From the NCBI GenBank assembly GCA_030620095.1, contig JAUTXW010000328.1, forward strand, positions 930,001 through 994,000: a stretch of DNA of 64,000 bases, read 5' to 3'. Both the position numbers and the translations under genes were made by a program. Below are positions 1 to 12,079 of the stretch, piece by piece. Every line of letters begins with the position of its first letter. The first letter of the stretch is position 1. The notes beneath the pieces were generated by a model that was given only the letters and a program-made list of their open reading frames with translations, did no database searches and was not told where the DNA came from. The stretch is from Kuschelorhynchus macadamiae. Taxonomy: Eukaryota > Arthropoda > Insecta > Coleoptera > Curculionidae.

Positions 1-680
1 AAGGACAAAGTCAGCTCAAGGGGACCCCTCGACTTTATATGTTCATGTGCAATCTCTCGAATCAATCTAAATAGTGCAATAAATAGTAAGCGATTGATAG
101 CAAACTGTTGTCTGAGCCCGGTCGTCAACATGGCGCTATCTCAAAAAGTAATCAGCCAGTGCCTTTCGGTCCCTTTGAACGTCTCACTTCTCTTTGAGCT
201 GGATGGCCGTCGCCGATAACAAAAATAGGATTTAGATTCTTTCGGTGACAATATCCTTTGGTTACCGGAGAGCCGAAAAGTCCGAAACACCAGGTGTTTT
301 GTCCGCCAAAGGGATGTTCAATTAAATGTTTGAGGATTTTTGAATTGGTCTCTCAATCACCATTTATCTTCCTAGTGGCTCAGACAACAAATGCTCGAAA
401 ATTGTGGATAGGCTTTTATGCGCACTTTTTTTGACTTTTGGGCTGTGTTCGGAGATGTTTGGAGACGATTATAGTAAAATTCCTCCAGGGGCTTCCCAAA
501 TATGTCCCCGTTTTTAGTTTTTCTTGTATATCTTGATAATAACTGCCTCTAGCGAAAATGTACAATTAAATATATTTAACGAAAACAAAGCTGTAAACAA
601 AATAGTATTTAATTATTGTATTTCTTTCTACGAGGCCGTAAAACCTATTTTTTTGAAAAATAATTTTCACGGTACGATAT
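1..680. other. Unassigned AT-rich sequence with one short dispersed repeat
   Basis: No coding signal that I recognise. Positions about 219-279 (AAAAATAGGATTT, then TTCTTTCGG and CCTTTGG) recur in the same orientation at about 1952-2013, so a roughly 60-bp repeat is shared by the two flanks of the next element. Confidence 0.5.
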
Positions 681-1550
681 ACAGGGTGGCCCATCGAAAA
701 AGTACCAGAAGTCATAATTGCCAGGAAAAGATCTTGTCAAAAAAACCTGAAACTTCAAGCTTGGTTGTTAGGGCGACAACTCTTGAGGCAAAATCATAGC
801 GTAAACTTTATACTTCTAAGCGTGGGTGTCATCAGCTATTTTTTTAAATTGGAAGTGATACGTCATTGAAGAGGGTTTTTGATTCCCCATACATTGACAC
901 TTCCTTTTTAAAATTCGGTCAATTCATTTAGAATCACGAAAAGTTAAAAATGCAGTAATACATTTTTCAAAAAATGTAAAAATTATATCGATTATACGTA
1001 AAAAATACCGTATTAACAAAGTGATACAGATTATTTTTAAAGTGGTGTCGTACATTCTGGGGCATTTGAGGTGTCACTTCGCGAAATACATTCAGGATTG
1101 GTCTTCATAAGTCCAGTGGATCTGGCGGAGTGCAATAAACTTTCTCCAAAAAGTAATCCAAAGGGCTTAAATCAAGTGACCGCGGAGGTCACTCAGTTGT
1201 GCCCCCCCAGAAAACGTTTCGTTTAACTTATTAAGCACCAGCGGCAAAAAATATGGAAGTACTCCGTCTTATGGGAATACTATTTCATGTTCAATGTATG
1301 CAGCGTTATGCTCTGCAATGTTAGTTAAAGCTAGGTCAATGGCATTTTGAAGCAAATCTAAATACATGTAACCTGTGAAATTTTCAGGAAGAAAAAAAGG
1401 ATCAATTTGTAAAATGTCCAAAAATACCAGCCCATTCGTTTATTTTTTGAGGGTTTTGGTGTGTGTACCTTGTGCAAATTTCTGGACCCATGTCAGGTTA
1501 AAAAGACTGTCTGGTCAAAATGTTATCTAGGTCGACAAGGCACACCCTGA
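681..1550 (-). mobile_element. Decayed mariner-like TIR transposon
   Basis: The left end reads ACAGGGTGGCCC next to TATA and the right end, reverse-complemented, reads TCAGGGTGTGCC, so the termini are only approximately inverted. The interior carries a minus-strand transposase remnant. At about 870 bp it is shorter than the 1.3-2 kb of complete relatives, so it is internally deleted or very old. The ends are a best guess. Confidence 0.5.
1060..1440 (-). pseudogene. Mariner-like transposase remnant, central and C-terminal part
   Basis: Conceptual minus-strand translation in shifting frames gives PFFLPENFTGYMYLDLL-like text, a degraded second-aspartate region, then a PPRS-DLSPLDYFL block near 1120-1190, the signature around the last catalytic Asp of DD41D mariner-type transposases. 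Stops and frameshifts occur throughout, so it cannot be active. The N-terminal helix-turn-helix part is not recognisable. Confidence 0.6.
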
Positions 1551-3159
1551 CTAAGTAACAGTTTTCTTCTCTTTCCAAATTCGATTTTATCAAAACAATT
1601 TAAATTCTAGTATCAAAAATATGGAGCTTTTGACCTGCCCATGAGGTACCGATACTTAGGTTCGAAGGTTTAATACCAAGGAATACAATTCCTGCGCATT
1701 ACAATTAAAATTTTTTCAAAAATAAATCTTGGCACCAATAAGGCTGGGTTTTATATCAGTCTCTAAGTGAACATAGACGTTTTTTTTTTGGTGTATTTAT
1801 CTTTGTTCATACAAGGCTGAGCGAAAAATAAGTGCTTCTATTTGGAACAAATTATATAGTGTAAGCCAATGTGTGTATATTTAGACTAGTCTCGTAAAAA
1901 TATTGATGTGTGCCTTTATAAAGTTATATCATTTTTAGTCAAAATACAAGAAACAAAAAAATAGGATTTCGGTTCTTTCGGCGACAATGTCCTTTGGCTA
2001 CCGGAAGCCAAACCGTCAAAAAGTTTGAAGATATAATAGCGATATCGAATAACAATAGGTAAATAAAAAATCGATATTGATAGTTATCAATAAATGCCGA
2101 TAGATGAGCAATAATGTCGATAGAAATTCGATGATATCTATAGGTAGTTGAGAACATCGATAGTTACGTATAAATGGATTACATATTTATAAGCAAATTA
2201 TGCGCCATATGGAAAGTGAGGAGGTGTTTAAAAACTAGAATTAAAAAATATTTTGATGAAACCCCAAGTAATTTTTAAGTGTTTTTTCAGTTTACGTCAT
2301 ATCGAGTTATATAAGTGTGCCAAATTTCAAATTGATATATTTAAAACCTCAAAAATGTAGGTATATTGCATGTCTCTTGATAACACGGTATAGACGTAAC
2401 TTCATTAACAGTTTTTTATTTAAATTTGTAATTTAATTTTAAAATTTCGGAAGCATATTTCAGAAATATTAAACTCCGCGAAGCATGCCAATTTTCCAGA
2501 CAGAAGAAAAAAATTTATCATTAACTGAATTTCCGTCGAGTTTTCCCTTGTCTGCAAGATTTACTCAATGACGTCACTACTCTCCCCGTCGGTTGCTAAG
2601 GAAACCCGGCCCACCTTACACACGTAGCAACAGTGCGTGAACGCGAACTGACCTAGAATCGGGAAACCTTTTAAAAATCCCTTAAATAGCACGAACGTTG
2701 AGGGGAAAGTTAAAGGGTAACTTGCTTAAGGCTACTGAATATGTGATCAGGACAAACGTTTTAATGGTATTGGAAAATTGCAATGTGGATTTTTTTATTT
2801 CAGGAATACGACACGAAGGATTTCGCGGCATAGTGTGGTTGGATACGTGGGAAACTGGAATAATTTATCTGATAAAAATCGGTAGAAAAGCAACCCTTAT
2901 CATGTCATAAATTAGTTGTTTTATATCAAAACGTATAATAAAAATATAACATATACAGTGTCATTGAAAAAGTTTAATTTACTTTGTAAAAATTTAACAC
3001 GAAAAATAGATTATTCGGAAATAGTCACATGACAAACCTGTCAAAATTGACATTTATTAAGAGAAATCTCAGAAAAAGGACTTATTTGCTAAAATATAAC
3101 AAAATGTTTATTCCATTTTATAATTTTTAAAACTTTTTATTTCCAATAGCAAATTATTA
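1551..3159. other. Unassigned; one X-box-like site
   Basis: No gene is recognised. A locally GC-richer patch at about 2570-2680 contains GTTGCTAAGGAAAC (2592-2605), which fits the loose RFX X-box consensus. The small frame at 2698-2910 (70 codons) downstream resembles nothing I know. The remainder is AT-rich intergenic or ancient repeat sequence. Confidence 0.4.
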
Positions 3160-3660
3160 CAAATTGCAATTTTTATTCTTTCATATTATGACATGTTTTT
3201 AGAGTTAAAAAACTGTAATTTAAGTAATCTATACCTAAAATTCCAAAAATTACGCCAACTTTGCAGCAAGTCTAACATTCTTTTAAGAAGTAATTTTAAT
3301 TTTTTTGAAAAACAGAAAAGTTTTATAGACTATTTAAGTATAAGAAATAAGTACACAGGTGATTGTCCAATTGCAAATTATTAAAAATTTCAAATAATTT
3401 AAAATTTTGCTCCTAAATCAGTTCATTGTTATTTTTATTCTTTCGTATTATGACATGTTTTTCGTTGAAAAAAATGTAATTTAACTAATCTACCTAAAAT
3501 TCCTAAAATCACGCCAACTTTGCATCAAGTTTAACATACTTTTAAGAAGTAATTTTTATTTTTTTTTTTTGGAAAAATAAACAGGTTTTATAGAATATTT
3601 AAGTATAAGTAAGTAATATACACCTGAGGTTAGTCAAATTAAATATTGTTTTCAACTTAA
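3160..3660. repeat. Two-copy diverged tandem repeat, period about 260 bp
   Basis: The copies begin with TTTTTATTCTTTC near 3170 and 3430 and share TATTATGACATGTTTTT, CTAAAATTCC, ACGCCAACTTTGCA and TTTTAAGAAGTAATTTT in order. They differ by substitutions and small indels, so the duplication is not recent. The open frame at 3193-3384 lies inside copy one and is not conserved in copy two, so I do not treat it as a gene. Confidence 0.7.
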
Positions 3661-3819
3661 AAAATTATTATTTTATTTAAAATTTTTGAAACACGGGAAA
3701 AATTTTAAAAGCTTGAAAAAGTAATCTTTCTTGGCTACCTTAATCTATTTAAGACAATTCACAAACATTATAACATATATACAGGAATTTAGAAGAATTA
3801 AAAATTATAATGGATAACA

Positions 3820-3917
3820 TTAAACTCCCAAGGCAGTCACGCTATTTTGTTTTAGATAATTGATAAAGGCCAAAAAATGGTCGAAACGTCTTAAAATAAT
3901 AAAATCCTTCAACATTA

Positions 3918-3956
<39 letters not shown>
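3820..3956 (+). mobile_element. Penelope-like 3' scrap with hammerhead-like motif and (TA)n tail
   Basis: Positions 3860-3890 read TTGATAAAGGCC, a short loop, then GGTCGAAACGTC. This matches the CTGANGAA-stem-loop-stem-CGAAACGTY block common in Penelope-like elements, where it belongs to a hammerhead ribozyme fold. The two usual core bases C and G are T and A here. About 40 bp later the sequence runs into (TA)n (3926-3956), as does the Penelope copy ending at 19288. No coding part remains. Confidence 0.45.
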
Positions 3957-3962
<6 letters not shown>

Positions 3963-4473
3963 TAAATGTAAAATGACCCCAAGATTATAAAGTACCCTTA
4001 TTTTTATAATTATTGAAATATTTTTATAAATAAAGTTGTCTTCAAACTTCAAAAGAAATGATAAAATGTGAATTAGTTATACAGGTTGTTCAAAAATTAC
4101 ATCTACCTTGAGAGTAAGGTACCCTTATTTTTACAGTTTTTAAAACATTTTTATAAAAAAAAAGTTGTTTTGAAGGAAATAGAGGGTTCGAACACCGAGT
4201 GTAGATAAATTTAGGTTGACTTTATCGAACTGCCTACTTCTAAAAGTTCGTTTCTCGGGAAGGAATATATTTAGATTATAAAGATCTTTTATAGCGTCTG
4301 AAATAAACAAAAGGTATTTTGCTTTGAATGCCTTTTATTGGCTCTTGTAATATATAGTAACAATCTGTAATGTCTCATCTAACTAGTATTTCATTGCGAC
4401 AAAATACATAAATATGTTGAATAAATGAGGTGAATATACCTTTCGTACCTATGAAACCATGAAAATAAATAGT
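3957..4473. other. Unassigned AT-rich sequence with a small duplication
   Basis: Two short related blocks (about 3990-4040 and 4125-4165, both TACCCTTATTTTTA... AAAGTTGT) suggest a decayed local duplication. TATACAGGTTGTTC at about 4079 resembles the ACAGGGTGTTCC ends of the mariner-like elements, but no partner end is visible. Confidence 0.4.
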
Positions 4474-5527
4474 TTCCCGGAAAAACCCCACTTGTCCAAA
4501 TTGTTTTAAAATAAGTTGGCAACGCTACTACAATTGTTTAAGCGCGAGCTATATGCCTGACTCATTAGTTTACCGAAAGAAGCCCAGCTGCCTGATTTAT
4601 AGTGTTCAAAATATAAATGTTTCTGTAAAAACACCACAAGTTTAGTTGAAATTCTCATAAAAATACCATTTGTCTGTGACATGTGTGGTGTTTACGGAAT
4701 TATTATTTCGTTTTCAAACGACATTACTTGATGGTAAAAACACCACAAGTCCATTTAAGGTGATAAATGTGAGTCAAAACATGATTTTTAGTGTTGCCGA
4801 TACTGTAGCCCCTTTCTTTCTTCAGCAACCAAGACCACCCGTCAAAATAAAGACCTCAGAATGCTGAAGTATGACATTAATGGGCTAGGTTATGTATTAA
4901 CGCGGAACACATACACTGTTGATTATAACCGTAGTTATATAAAGAGTATAAAAATCTTTGCCGATAGAATTTCTCTTCAAACAAAATTATTTTGAAGTTA
5001 TTTTAAATTTATCCCAAATCTTAAAAAGTCGGAAAACATCCCCATCAATAATAAGTTCATAAAAAGATTACAACCTAATAATAAACCTGGCCCAAGTACT
5101 GATGGAGATAATGTAGAACTCGTGGATGAAGACAACAATAGTGGTGAAAGCGACGTCGACACCCCGTAAATTGTTTTTTCTGCGTTTTTTAATTTTTTTT
5201 CTCAAATATAAAATTAACTTTTTGTCTTTCATTTTGTTAATAGAATTTACCTTTAAGTTGCAAATATGTATTTAAAGATAATAGATTTTTTTAGAGTTAT
5301 TATTGATTACTTACAAATAAATTCCCGAAAAGCACCATATGTCCATTCTATTGTCTTTTTCTTTCTGTTAAACTGTTATGACCTATTTTATAAAACAAAA
5401 ATACTGCTTAGTACATATATATTTTTAAAATAAAAACAAGAATCATATTTTTAATGTTGTCAAAGAAAATAAGTTTTTCTTTTTTCTGAAAAATGTTATT
5501 TTGTGACAAGTGGGGTTTTTCCGGGAA
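4474..5527. mobile_element. Unclassified 1.05-kb DNA element with perfect 23-bp TIRs
   Basis: Positions 4474-4496 and 5505-5527 are exact inverted repeats of 23 bp starting TTCCCGGAAAAACCCC. The interior repeats a motif related to the terminus: AAAAACACCACAAGT at about 4626 and 4736, AAAAATACCATTTGT near 4659 and AAAAGCACCATATGTCC near 5328. No clear target-site duplication flanks the ends. A decayed reading frame lies inside and is listed separately. The superfamily is not recognised: the ends do not resemble mariner, hAT or piggyBac termini known to me. Confidence 0.6.
4670..5169 (+). pseudogene. Decayed ORF of the 23-bp-TIR element, function unknown
   Basis: Three plus-strand blocks join in order: 4670-4867 (65 codons); a second frame open from about 4792 to 4995, with ATG at 4861, starting MLKYDINGLGYVL; and, after one in-frame stop, 4999-5169 ending in an acidic tail, DGDNVELVDEDNN... 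GESDVDTP, then a TAA. The consistent order and the acidic C-terminus suggest the end of a once intact protein, presumably the element's own transposase, but no DDE motif or zinc finger is seen and I cannot name a family. Confidence 0.35.
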
Positions 5528-7120
5528 GCCCTTAAGAGAATAAGATATAAAAAAAACAGCCATCCCAAAATTGATTTTTGATATAATATGCAAAAAAAAA
5601 TTCAACAATCCTATAAACAATGGGGGTTTCATTTTAAAATGCCACACCCGCAAGTGTCCTGTTTTTGGTTCAAATGGTTTTTTTGTGGAAAAAATACATC
5701 AACTAGTTATTTTCATTTTTTATAAAAATACAGGAAACTACGACAATAAGACCTTCTTCAGTTCTCGTTCGAACAACCTGGACTTAGAATAAAAAAATAT
5801 AGAATATTTTTTTCTTTTTCTATACAGTTAGTCACTTTCACTTTCAAGTCAGTTTAAAATAGCACCGATATTTTATAAACAAAAATGATAGATGGGGAGG
5901 TTTCTTTTGCAAAGTTTTGCTTTAAACGCATATAATTTTTCACGGCGATAAAATATATACATTATTTGGTATAGTGAGTTTCAAATTAATGCGGACTGAC
6001 CTCTAGAAGGTAAGCGATTTATTAAACTACCTTACGTCCGAAGTATTTACCTGTACGGACCCGCAGTAAATTTTGTATATACGTATTTTTGATAAACTTA
6101 CATGTTTTCTTATTTATCAAAATTTTATGGTTTATAAAAATAGTATACTGTCTGTTTAACTTAAAATTCTAGGCGCTGTCTTCTCATGAATTAACGTAGA
6201 TATCAACATTTATTTTATAAACTAATAGTAATTATTTGTTTTGGATTTCAATATTGGTAAATTCTTTTGTAATTAGATTAATCACAAGACTGTCTAGTTT
6301 ATGAATTTTTTTCAATACTTTTTTCAGTTGGGCCCAAAGCAATTGATAGAATACAATAATAAGGAGGGAGTCTTAAAACATGATAACCGTTTTGTTGGGC
6401 TAAGTAACCTACAAAATACACCTTTTAAAGCTTTTAGTCTATATTACTTCCAACAGTTCCTATTTGATATAACTAATTTTCTTGAAAGCACACATTGTTT
6501 TTAAACAAAAATGTGTTTAGTTCTTCTTTTGTCGAGCTAGATGTAGATATTTGGTAAAACTCTTGAATGGGGCGCTGTCCATGGCAATTACACTGTTTTA
6601 TTTTATTTTGAGTATTAATGTTTCTAAAAATCGCTTTCCAAAAAGAGAGCTGCCTATGTCTTGATAGTAATCTAAGGAACATTTTTTTATGCTTTTGCAG
6701 TCAAAAGTAAGGGTAATTTTACCCAACCCTCATATCCTCCACAATATATTATAATGGTCCTCCTAGTATGTCAATACTACATGTTTGTTGGTTTTCGTCG
6801 ACCCAGCCTTTATTTTACAATTTCATGGGTGATGTGCCAAGTTTGGTTTAGATAGATTTGGTCTAACATCTTCTCGGAATTTTGAAGTAATTTCCAATTA
6901 TTGGTTTTTCAATTTAACTAGTCTGCTACTTTCCATTATACTTTGTCGTTTGTCAGTTGCCTTATATTTAAAATCACGTTTCTCTACAAAAGTTGTGCTA
7001 GAACAGTCGACAGTTTCTTTTCTTCTTAATTCTCTCTTTATATTGATCAAAAACGGATAATTTTTGCATATTAAACACATATTATCTTTTATTATATTAT
7101 ATTTTCTTCCTTACGTTTAT
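5528..7120. other. Unassigned AT-rich sequence
   Basis: About 1.6 kb with several small spurious open frames on both strands (for example 5571-5792, 6301-6504, 6473-6682), none with a recognisable motif. No repeat shared with the rest of the window was noticed. Confidence 0.4.
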
Positions 7121-8771
7121 ACAGGGTGTTAGGGGTTTGACTACAAATATTTTAACATAGGATAATATGAACGATTTTAAACAAAATATTCTTATAAGCT
7201 ATCTGTAAATTCGAAAGGGTTTTCGAGATATTTAATTTTAAAATGTTTAATTTTGGAGAAGGATTGAACTAATTCCATTTCACCAAGGCAACACTGCTAT
7301 TTGCTGATAGAATATGATCTTACCAAGGATATTAATTTATAGCACAAGGTAGGTAATTCACTCACTAAAAAATATATTTTAAAAACTTAAAGTAAATGCA
7401 GAAAATGACTACCGCCACTATTTAAACACGCCAGAATGCGGCGAAGCCAATTTTCTTGAACAGGTCTTTTTCTAATTTATTCCGCTGCAGCAAAAATACT
7501 GTTTCTAAGGTCATCTTCATTTTCAATTCCAACCCTATTATACACTAATGTTTTTACGTGGCCCCGAAAATAAAAATCAAGCGGGTTTAGGTCTGCTGAC
7601 CTCGGAGGCCATAAGCGGGTTTAGGTCTGGTGGCCTCGGAGACCATTTTCCAGGTTCTGGGGCATTTCGACTTATCCACCTATTCTCAAACGTATTATCC
7701 AGATATTGTAACACATTTCTATGAATGTGGGCCGGAGTTCCATCATGAAGAAACCAGGCACTGACCCGCTGAGCTAAAGGAAAATCTTCTAAAAGATTAG
7801 GAAGTCATTAGTTAAAAACTGAAGATATGCCTATCCTTTTAAACGCCTTGGTAGCTCAAAAGGTCCAATTAACCAATTATGGATTATTCCAACCCAAATA
7901 TTTATTGACAACCGGCATTGAAATCGGTCTTGTTGAATCGTGTGTGAAAATTTCATCTCTCGTAAAACAACATTCATCGGTTGTCAGAAAGTTTAAAGCC
8001 TGTACTCGGTGCACGTGATAAGGGTACAGAAAGTTTTCACGAAGGGTACGGTGAATAGTCCAATTAGAAAATCCATCTTGTCGCGAGATATCCCGAGTGA
8101 TCAAACCAGGGTTTGCCACCACTAGGGCTAAAATATGTTCCTCGTTTTCGGGTGTTACTTTCCTCTTAGGCCCCTGATTAGTTTGACGGACGTTTATGCT
8201 TCCCGTATAAATGTTCTCTCATTAGGACACCTCCTATCTACAGGCTCCATAAATAAGTAACATGTCTGCATATTCATGATTCGAATACATTTCTAACGTT
8301 TTTAAATCCCGACCACGTATTAAAACGGTATAGAAGTTCCTCATACGTCAAAAAATTAAGTTGAACAACCAAAAACAAGACAACTGCAACTGATATGTTT
8401 GTGAATTGTTATGTTCGTTGAAGCCTTCTCGTTTCTCTATGGTGAGCAGTGTTGCCGTTTTCAAATAAACATTCTGTGGCAAAATAAAACAATTTATTCG
8501 TTTTTATTTTTTAAATTTAAGCCGTTCAGCTATTTTACTATGAAAAATTTGTAGGTGTTTTGTAGAAAATCATATAATTAATTGTTTTTCATAATAAAAT
8601 GAATAAATGTGTTAACGGTTTGCTTAAAAATTAACAAAACAAAATACAAATTTAAGGCTTTTTCTCAAAAATGGTAAGGAATTGACCCTATGTTATTTAA
8701 GCATTTTTTAATCAAAATGGTCCATACAGTCACGTGTTAAAATATTTGTAGTCAAACCCCTAACACCCTGT
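7121..8771 (-). mobile_element. Mariner-like transposon, TIRs of 37 bp
   Basis: The first 37 bases (ACAGGGTGTTAGGGGTTTGA...) are an exact inverted match of 8735-8771, and both ends are flanked by TA, the target duplication of the Tc1/mariner superfamily. At 1.65 kb it has the size of a complete element. Unlike the long-arm relatives at 21.8, 27.1 and 41.8 kb, the inverted repeat stops after 37 bp. A direct duplication of about 31 bp lies at 7578-7640 (AAGCGGGTTTAGGTCTG repeated). Confidence 0.85.
7400..8345 (-). pseudogene. Mariner-like transposase, full-length but degraded
   Basis: Minus-strand translation starts near 8345 with MTYEELLYRFNTW and, through several stops and shifts, includes the helix-turn-helix linker region. 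The one longer intact frame (7877-8122) holds NWTIHRTLRENFLYPYHVHR, typical of the second DNA-binding domain, followed by CCFTRDEIF, the site of the first catalytic Asp. The region after that (7560-7760) shows the GLRGHQT/DLNP-like block for the last Asp with frameshifts. Not functional; it is the only transposase-like reading frame in its element. Confidence 0.75.
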
Positions 8772-10245
8772 ATATATGTTATAACACGGTAAATGCCATA
8801 TTCGTTCTTGCTATAGCCTTATAAAAACAGTCCTCCTGACTATTTTGGTTAAAAATACAGTCTCTTTAACGGCATCTGTCCTACACATTTTTTTTTGAAA
8901 GTTCTTCATAAACATTTAAAATTATTTTTTGTTTCTGAACTGCCCTGGGTATTATTAGTTCTATTTCAATAGTTTCACCATTCCAATTTTCACTTAAAAC
9001 AATGTTTTGTACCACGGTCCTCCCTTTAAAAATATAGGATAACCTCTCCAATATTACATTTAAAGTAATTAAACTATAAGAACATAAAAGCAAGTTGAAA
9101 ATATTTTGCTAATAAGGCACTTAAAGTTATACATGGACTGGACGGAACAAACATTCCTTTTTTGGTTTCAGTCAGTCCATATTAATTTGACATGCATAAA
9201 AAGATATGTAAGTTTTTTTGTCAAAAATATAGAGCTTAAGAACGTAAATCTTAAGTTTCCATTTTAATATCCTTTTTTTCATTAAATTATGTTTCTTAAT
9301 TTTGTATTATTTGCTTTAAAAAGTGTACTGGTTGGGGAAAAAATTCAATAATGTTTTGATTATTTAAGACTATTTACAGAATAACAACAAATTACATAAT
9401 ACACATGGACGTGTAAATAATATGTTCTATGTCGAAATCATAAAACTGCCTCGAATAATTTCCCTTTTTTTTAATATATAATATATCTTTTCAAGTAAAA
9501 TAAAGTAGTATAAAAATACTTACGAACAAATTTTAAGACATTTTGATTGGTTTACGTTTTATTCTTTTTAATTTCAACATAAATTTAATCGGGTGTTTTG
9601 CGCTTTAGTTTTAACGAGTCAGCATCAAGTTTGACAACGTCATCTGCAGTATAAATGTATAATGTTTCTTTTAGAACGAATCTACATGCAGAAAATTTCA
9701 TTTTAATTGTTATTGAGTTACCACTTACCCCACTTCACCTTAATTAATTTTTGTTCCATGCACCCAACCAACGCCAATGTACTCCGTACGACATACGGCA
9801 TAAATTACACAAAGAAAACACATTTTGCATAATCCTCCTTATGGCACCGTTTCCATATAATAAACTTCTAGCAAAATGGAGCGCGTCACGCGATTGCGTT
9901 ATTTGCGACTCGTCGAGGAAGAGTCGAATAAATCAAAAATTTGTGATTTACTTCAAATAAAACACACGTAATAAATATTAGATTTATTGCCAACTAGTTA
10001 GGTTCTGTCATGCCATATACAGCAGAAATATCTTGATTTATATTATGGCGACACACACACATGCACGCCTTCCTACGTCCAATTTGCCTATTTTTAGAAT
10101 ACTTCTTCGGTTGACATCACGGACATACGTTTATTTCATTGTATTTCAATGAAAAGAAGAAAAATATTGAAATACCATGAACCTAACCTAGAAAAAGACA
10201 GTCCAGAATTTAGTAATCACAGGAACCGGAATAGTTACAGAACAT
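8772..10245. other. Unassigned AT-rich sequence
   Basis: Nothing recognised with confidence. Positions about 9875-9955 contain a plus-strand frame beginning MERVTRLRYLRLVEEES in a more GC-rich context than its surroundings, too short to call. The remaining open frames look like chance. Confidence 0.4.
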
Positions 10246-10251
10246 TATATA

Positions 10252-10291
<40 letters not shown>
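10246..10291. repeat. (TA)n microsatellite
   Basis: Nearly pure TA dinucleotide run of about 45 bp, ending about 30 bp before the terminal repeat of the next transposon. The minus-strand open frame across it encodes only Ile-Tyr repeats and is not a gene. Confidence 0.95.
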
Positions 10292-10295
<4 letters not shown>

Positions 10296-10323
10296 AATGC
10301 AGTGTGAGCCACTCTTCATACCT

Positions 10324-11450
10324 ACTGGGTGTCCCGTTTTCGTTGTTTTTATGGGGTATCCCTCTTATTAATGAAGATAGAAGGTTCCGGTTTTCGGTGC
10401 TACTTTTTTGTGAAACGAAAGATGACCCAAACAAAATTTTCATAGCCCCCTTCGTTTTTAAGATACAGTGTAAAATTGAAAATATTGCCTTTTTCCTCGT
10501 ATTTCCGTTGTTGTTTAACTCATCGAAAAGGTAGATTTTTTATGTTAGGTGTCGTTTTTGAGATATAACACAAACTTATAATTTTTTGGCCTTTGGCTTA
10601 TTTACGCGACATATATTTTCAGCAGGACGGAGCATCTGCTCATAATTCCGGTAGAATAAGGCAGTATTTGGAAAATAATTTTTTTGGAAAATGGATAGTG
10701 ACCAATGGTCCTGTAAGATGGCCGCGAGATCGCCAGATCTCCCGGTTTTGGATAACTACCTGTGGGGTACTTTAGGAAACAGCTACAAGGCAACAAGCTA
10801 AAATTATAACAACGTAAGATAAATTGTGCTACGATAGTTATTACAAATCTACTTACATTTTACATTATAATTATCAAACTATTAAATTGGTAAAATTTGA
10901 ACATTTCTTGTAAAATAGTATAAAACAAGGATATACAAGGTAATAATTTATTGTAGAATTTTTAAAAAAATTCTTGTTACTATAAATAAAATTTACCTGA
11001 AAAATGTATTTGTTTTGTAAGCAATCCCAGCCTACTACCAAAAACTTAGTTCATCTTTAAAAAAATACAACTTACTGGGCGATTCGAATAGAAAAGTATA
11101 TATTATTATATATTTTCGAGAAGCTTATTGTGAACTGAATAATATAAAATGAAAATATACGGGGTGTCCCATTTAAAAAATTATAAGTTTGTGTTATAAC
11201 TCAAAAACAACAGCTGAACCAGTTTTTACCTTTTCGATAAGTTAAACAACAACCGAAATACGAGGGAGGCCCAAAAATGCAATATTTTTAATTTCACACT
11301 GTATCTTAAAAACAAAGGGTGTTATGAAAATTTTGTTTGGTTTATTTTTTGTTTCACAAAAAAGTAGCACCATGTCGCGAAAACTGCAACCCTCTATCTT
11401 CCCTAATAAGAGAGATACCCCATAAAAACAACGAAAACGGGACACCTTGT
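10324..11450 (+). mobile_element. Long-TIR mariner-like deletion derivative
   Basis: Arms of about 270-290 bp (10324-10592 and 11160-11450) are inverted copies of each other. Both contain the CGTTGTTTTTATGGGGTAT block and the GAAACGAAAGATG... / CACAAAAAAGTAGCACC block. Each arm is itself bounded by inverted motifs: the right arm runs from GGGGTGTCCC (11161) to GGGACACCTTGT (11450). Only about 570 bp separate the arms, so most of the transposase gene is gone. Related single arms occur at 21318-21530 and 26453-26600. Confidence 0.8.
10593..10800 (+). pseudogene. DD41D-type transposase fragment
   Basis: The plus-strand frame starts around the second catalytic Asp (YFQQDGASAHNSGRIRQYL), continues ENNFFGKW and NGPVRWP, and degrades at the RSPDLTPLD block, read here as RDRQIS plus a shift to LDNYLWGTL. 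This is roughly the last third of the catalytic domain; everything upstream has been deleted. It is the clearest plus-strand copy among mostly minus-strand relatives. Confidence 0.8.
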
Positions 11451-12079
11451 ACACCTCTGTATCTCAGGAATTAGTTTAAATTTTGGTGTTTTATATAGAT
11501 TTACAATCTGATTGTTTTATCACTTTCAACTTTAACATCGTTCGCGGTCGTGAAAGCCTAGGTGGAAAAAAAGAGATCCATTTTTTGAAAAATATATTAG
11601 CGACTTTTTTATAGAAATGCTGATTTTAGATTCATATTCAATGGGTTTAGGAGATACGAGCTTTTGAAAAAATTTATTTTTTACATTTCAAAGGCAAAAT
11701 TCTCTTAAACCATCGCCTTTATCAAAAAAACACTATTTTTTATTTATTTTACCATCTTTATTCAATTTAAAAAAGATAATTCCTCTAAGACGTATTATAA
11801 AATACGTTCGAGTTCTGTTTGTTAATTTCTTATCATTAAAATTATCACTTAATGTTTCAGAACAATTTTCTTACCCAAATTCGATAGAGTTCAAAAATAA
11901 ACAAAAAATATAAAATAGTGTTTTTGATAAAGGTCTACGATACTATAATAACTAAAATGATTTAACAAAAAATCAATTTTTAGTATTTTTTTTTCAAATT
12001 TAACTTAATTTTTTTCTACGCTATAAAAAACAACTAAAGTTTCAAAAAGTGGGTATTATATTTTAGCAAAAAAAAATAT
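11451..12079. other. Unassigned AT-rich sequence
   Basis: No open frame of note and no recognised repeat. Possibly the eroded 5' part of the Tc1-like remnant that follows. Confidence 0.4.

Noticed and set aside
3193..3384. 63-codon plus-strand ORF
   Set aside because: It lies in one unit of a tandem repeat and is not preserved in the other unit.
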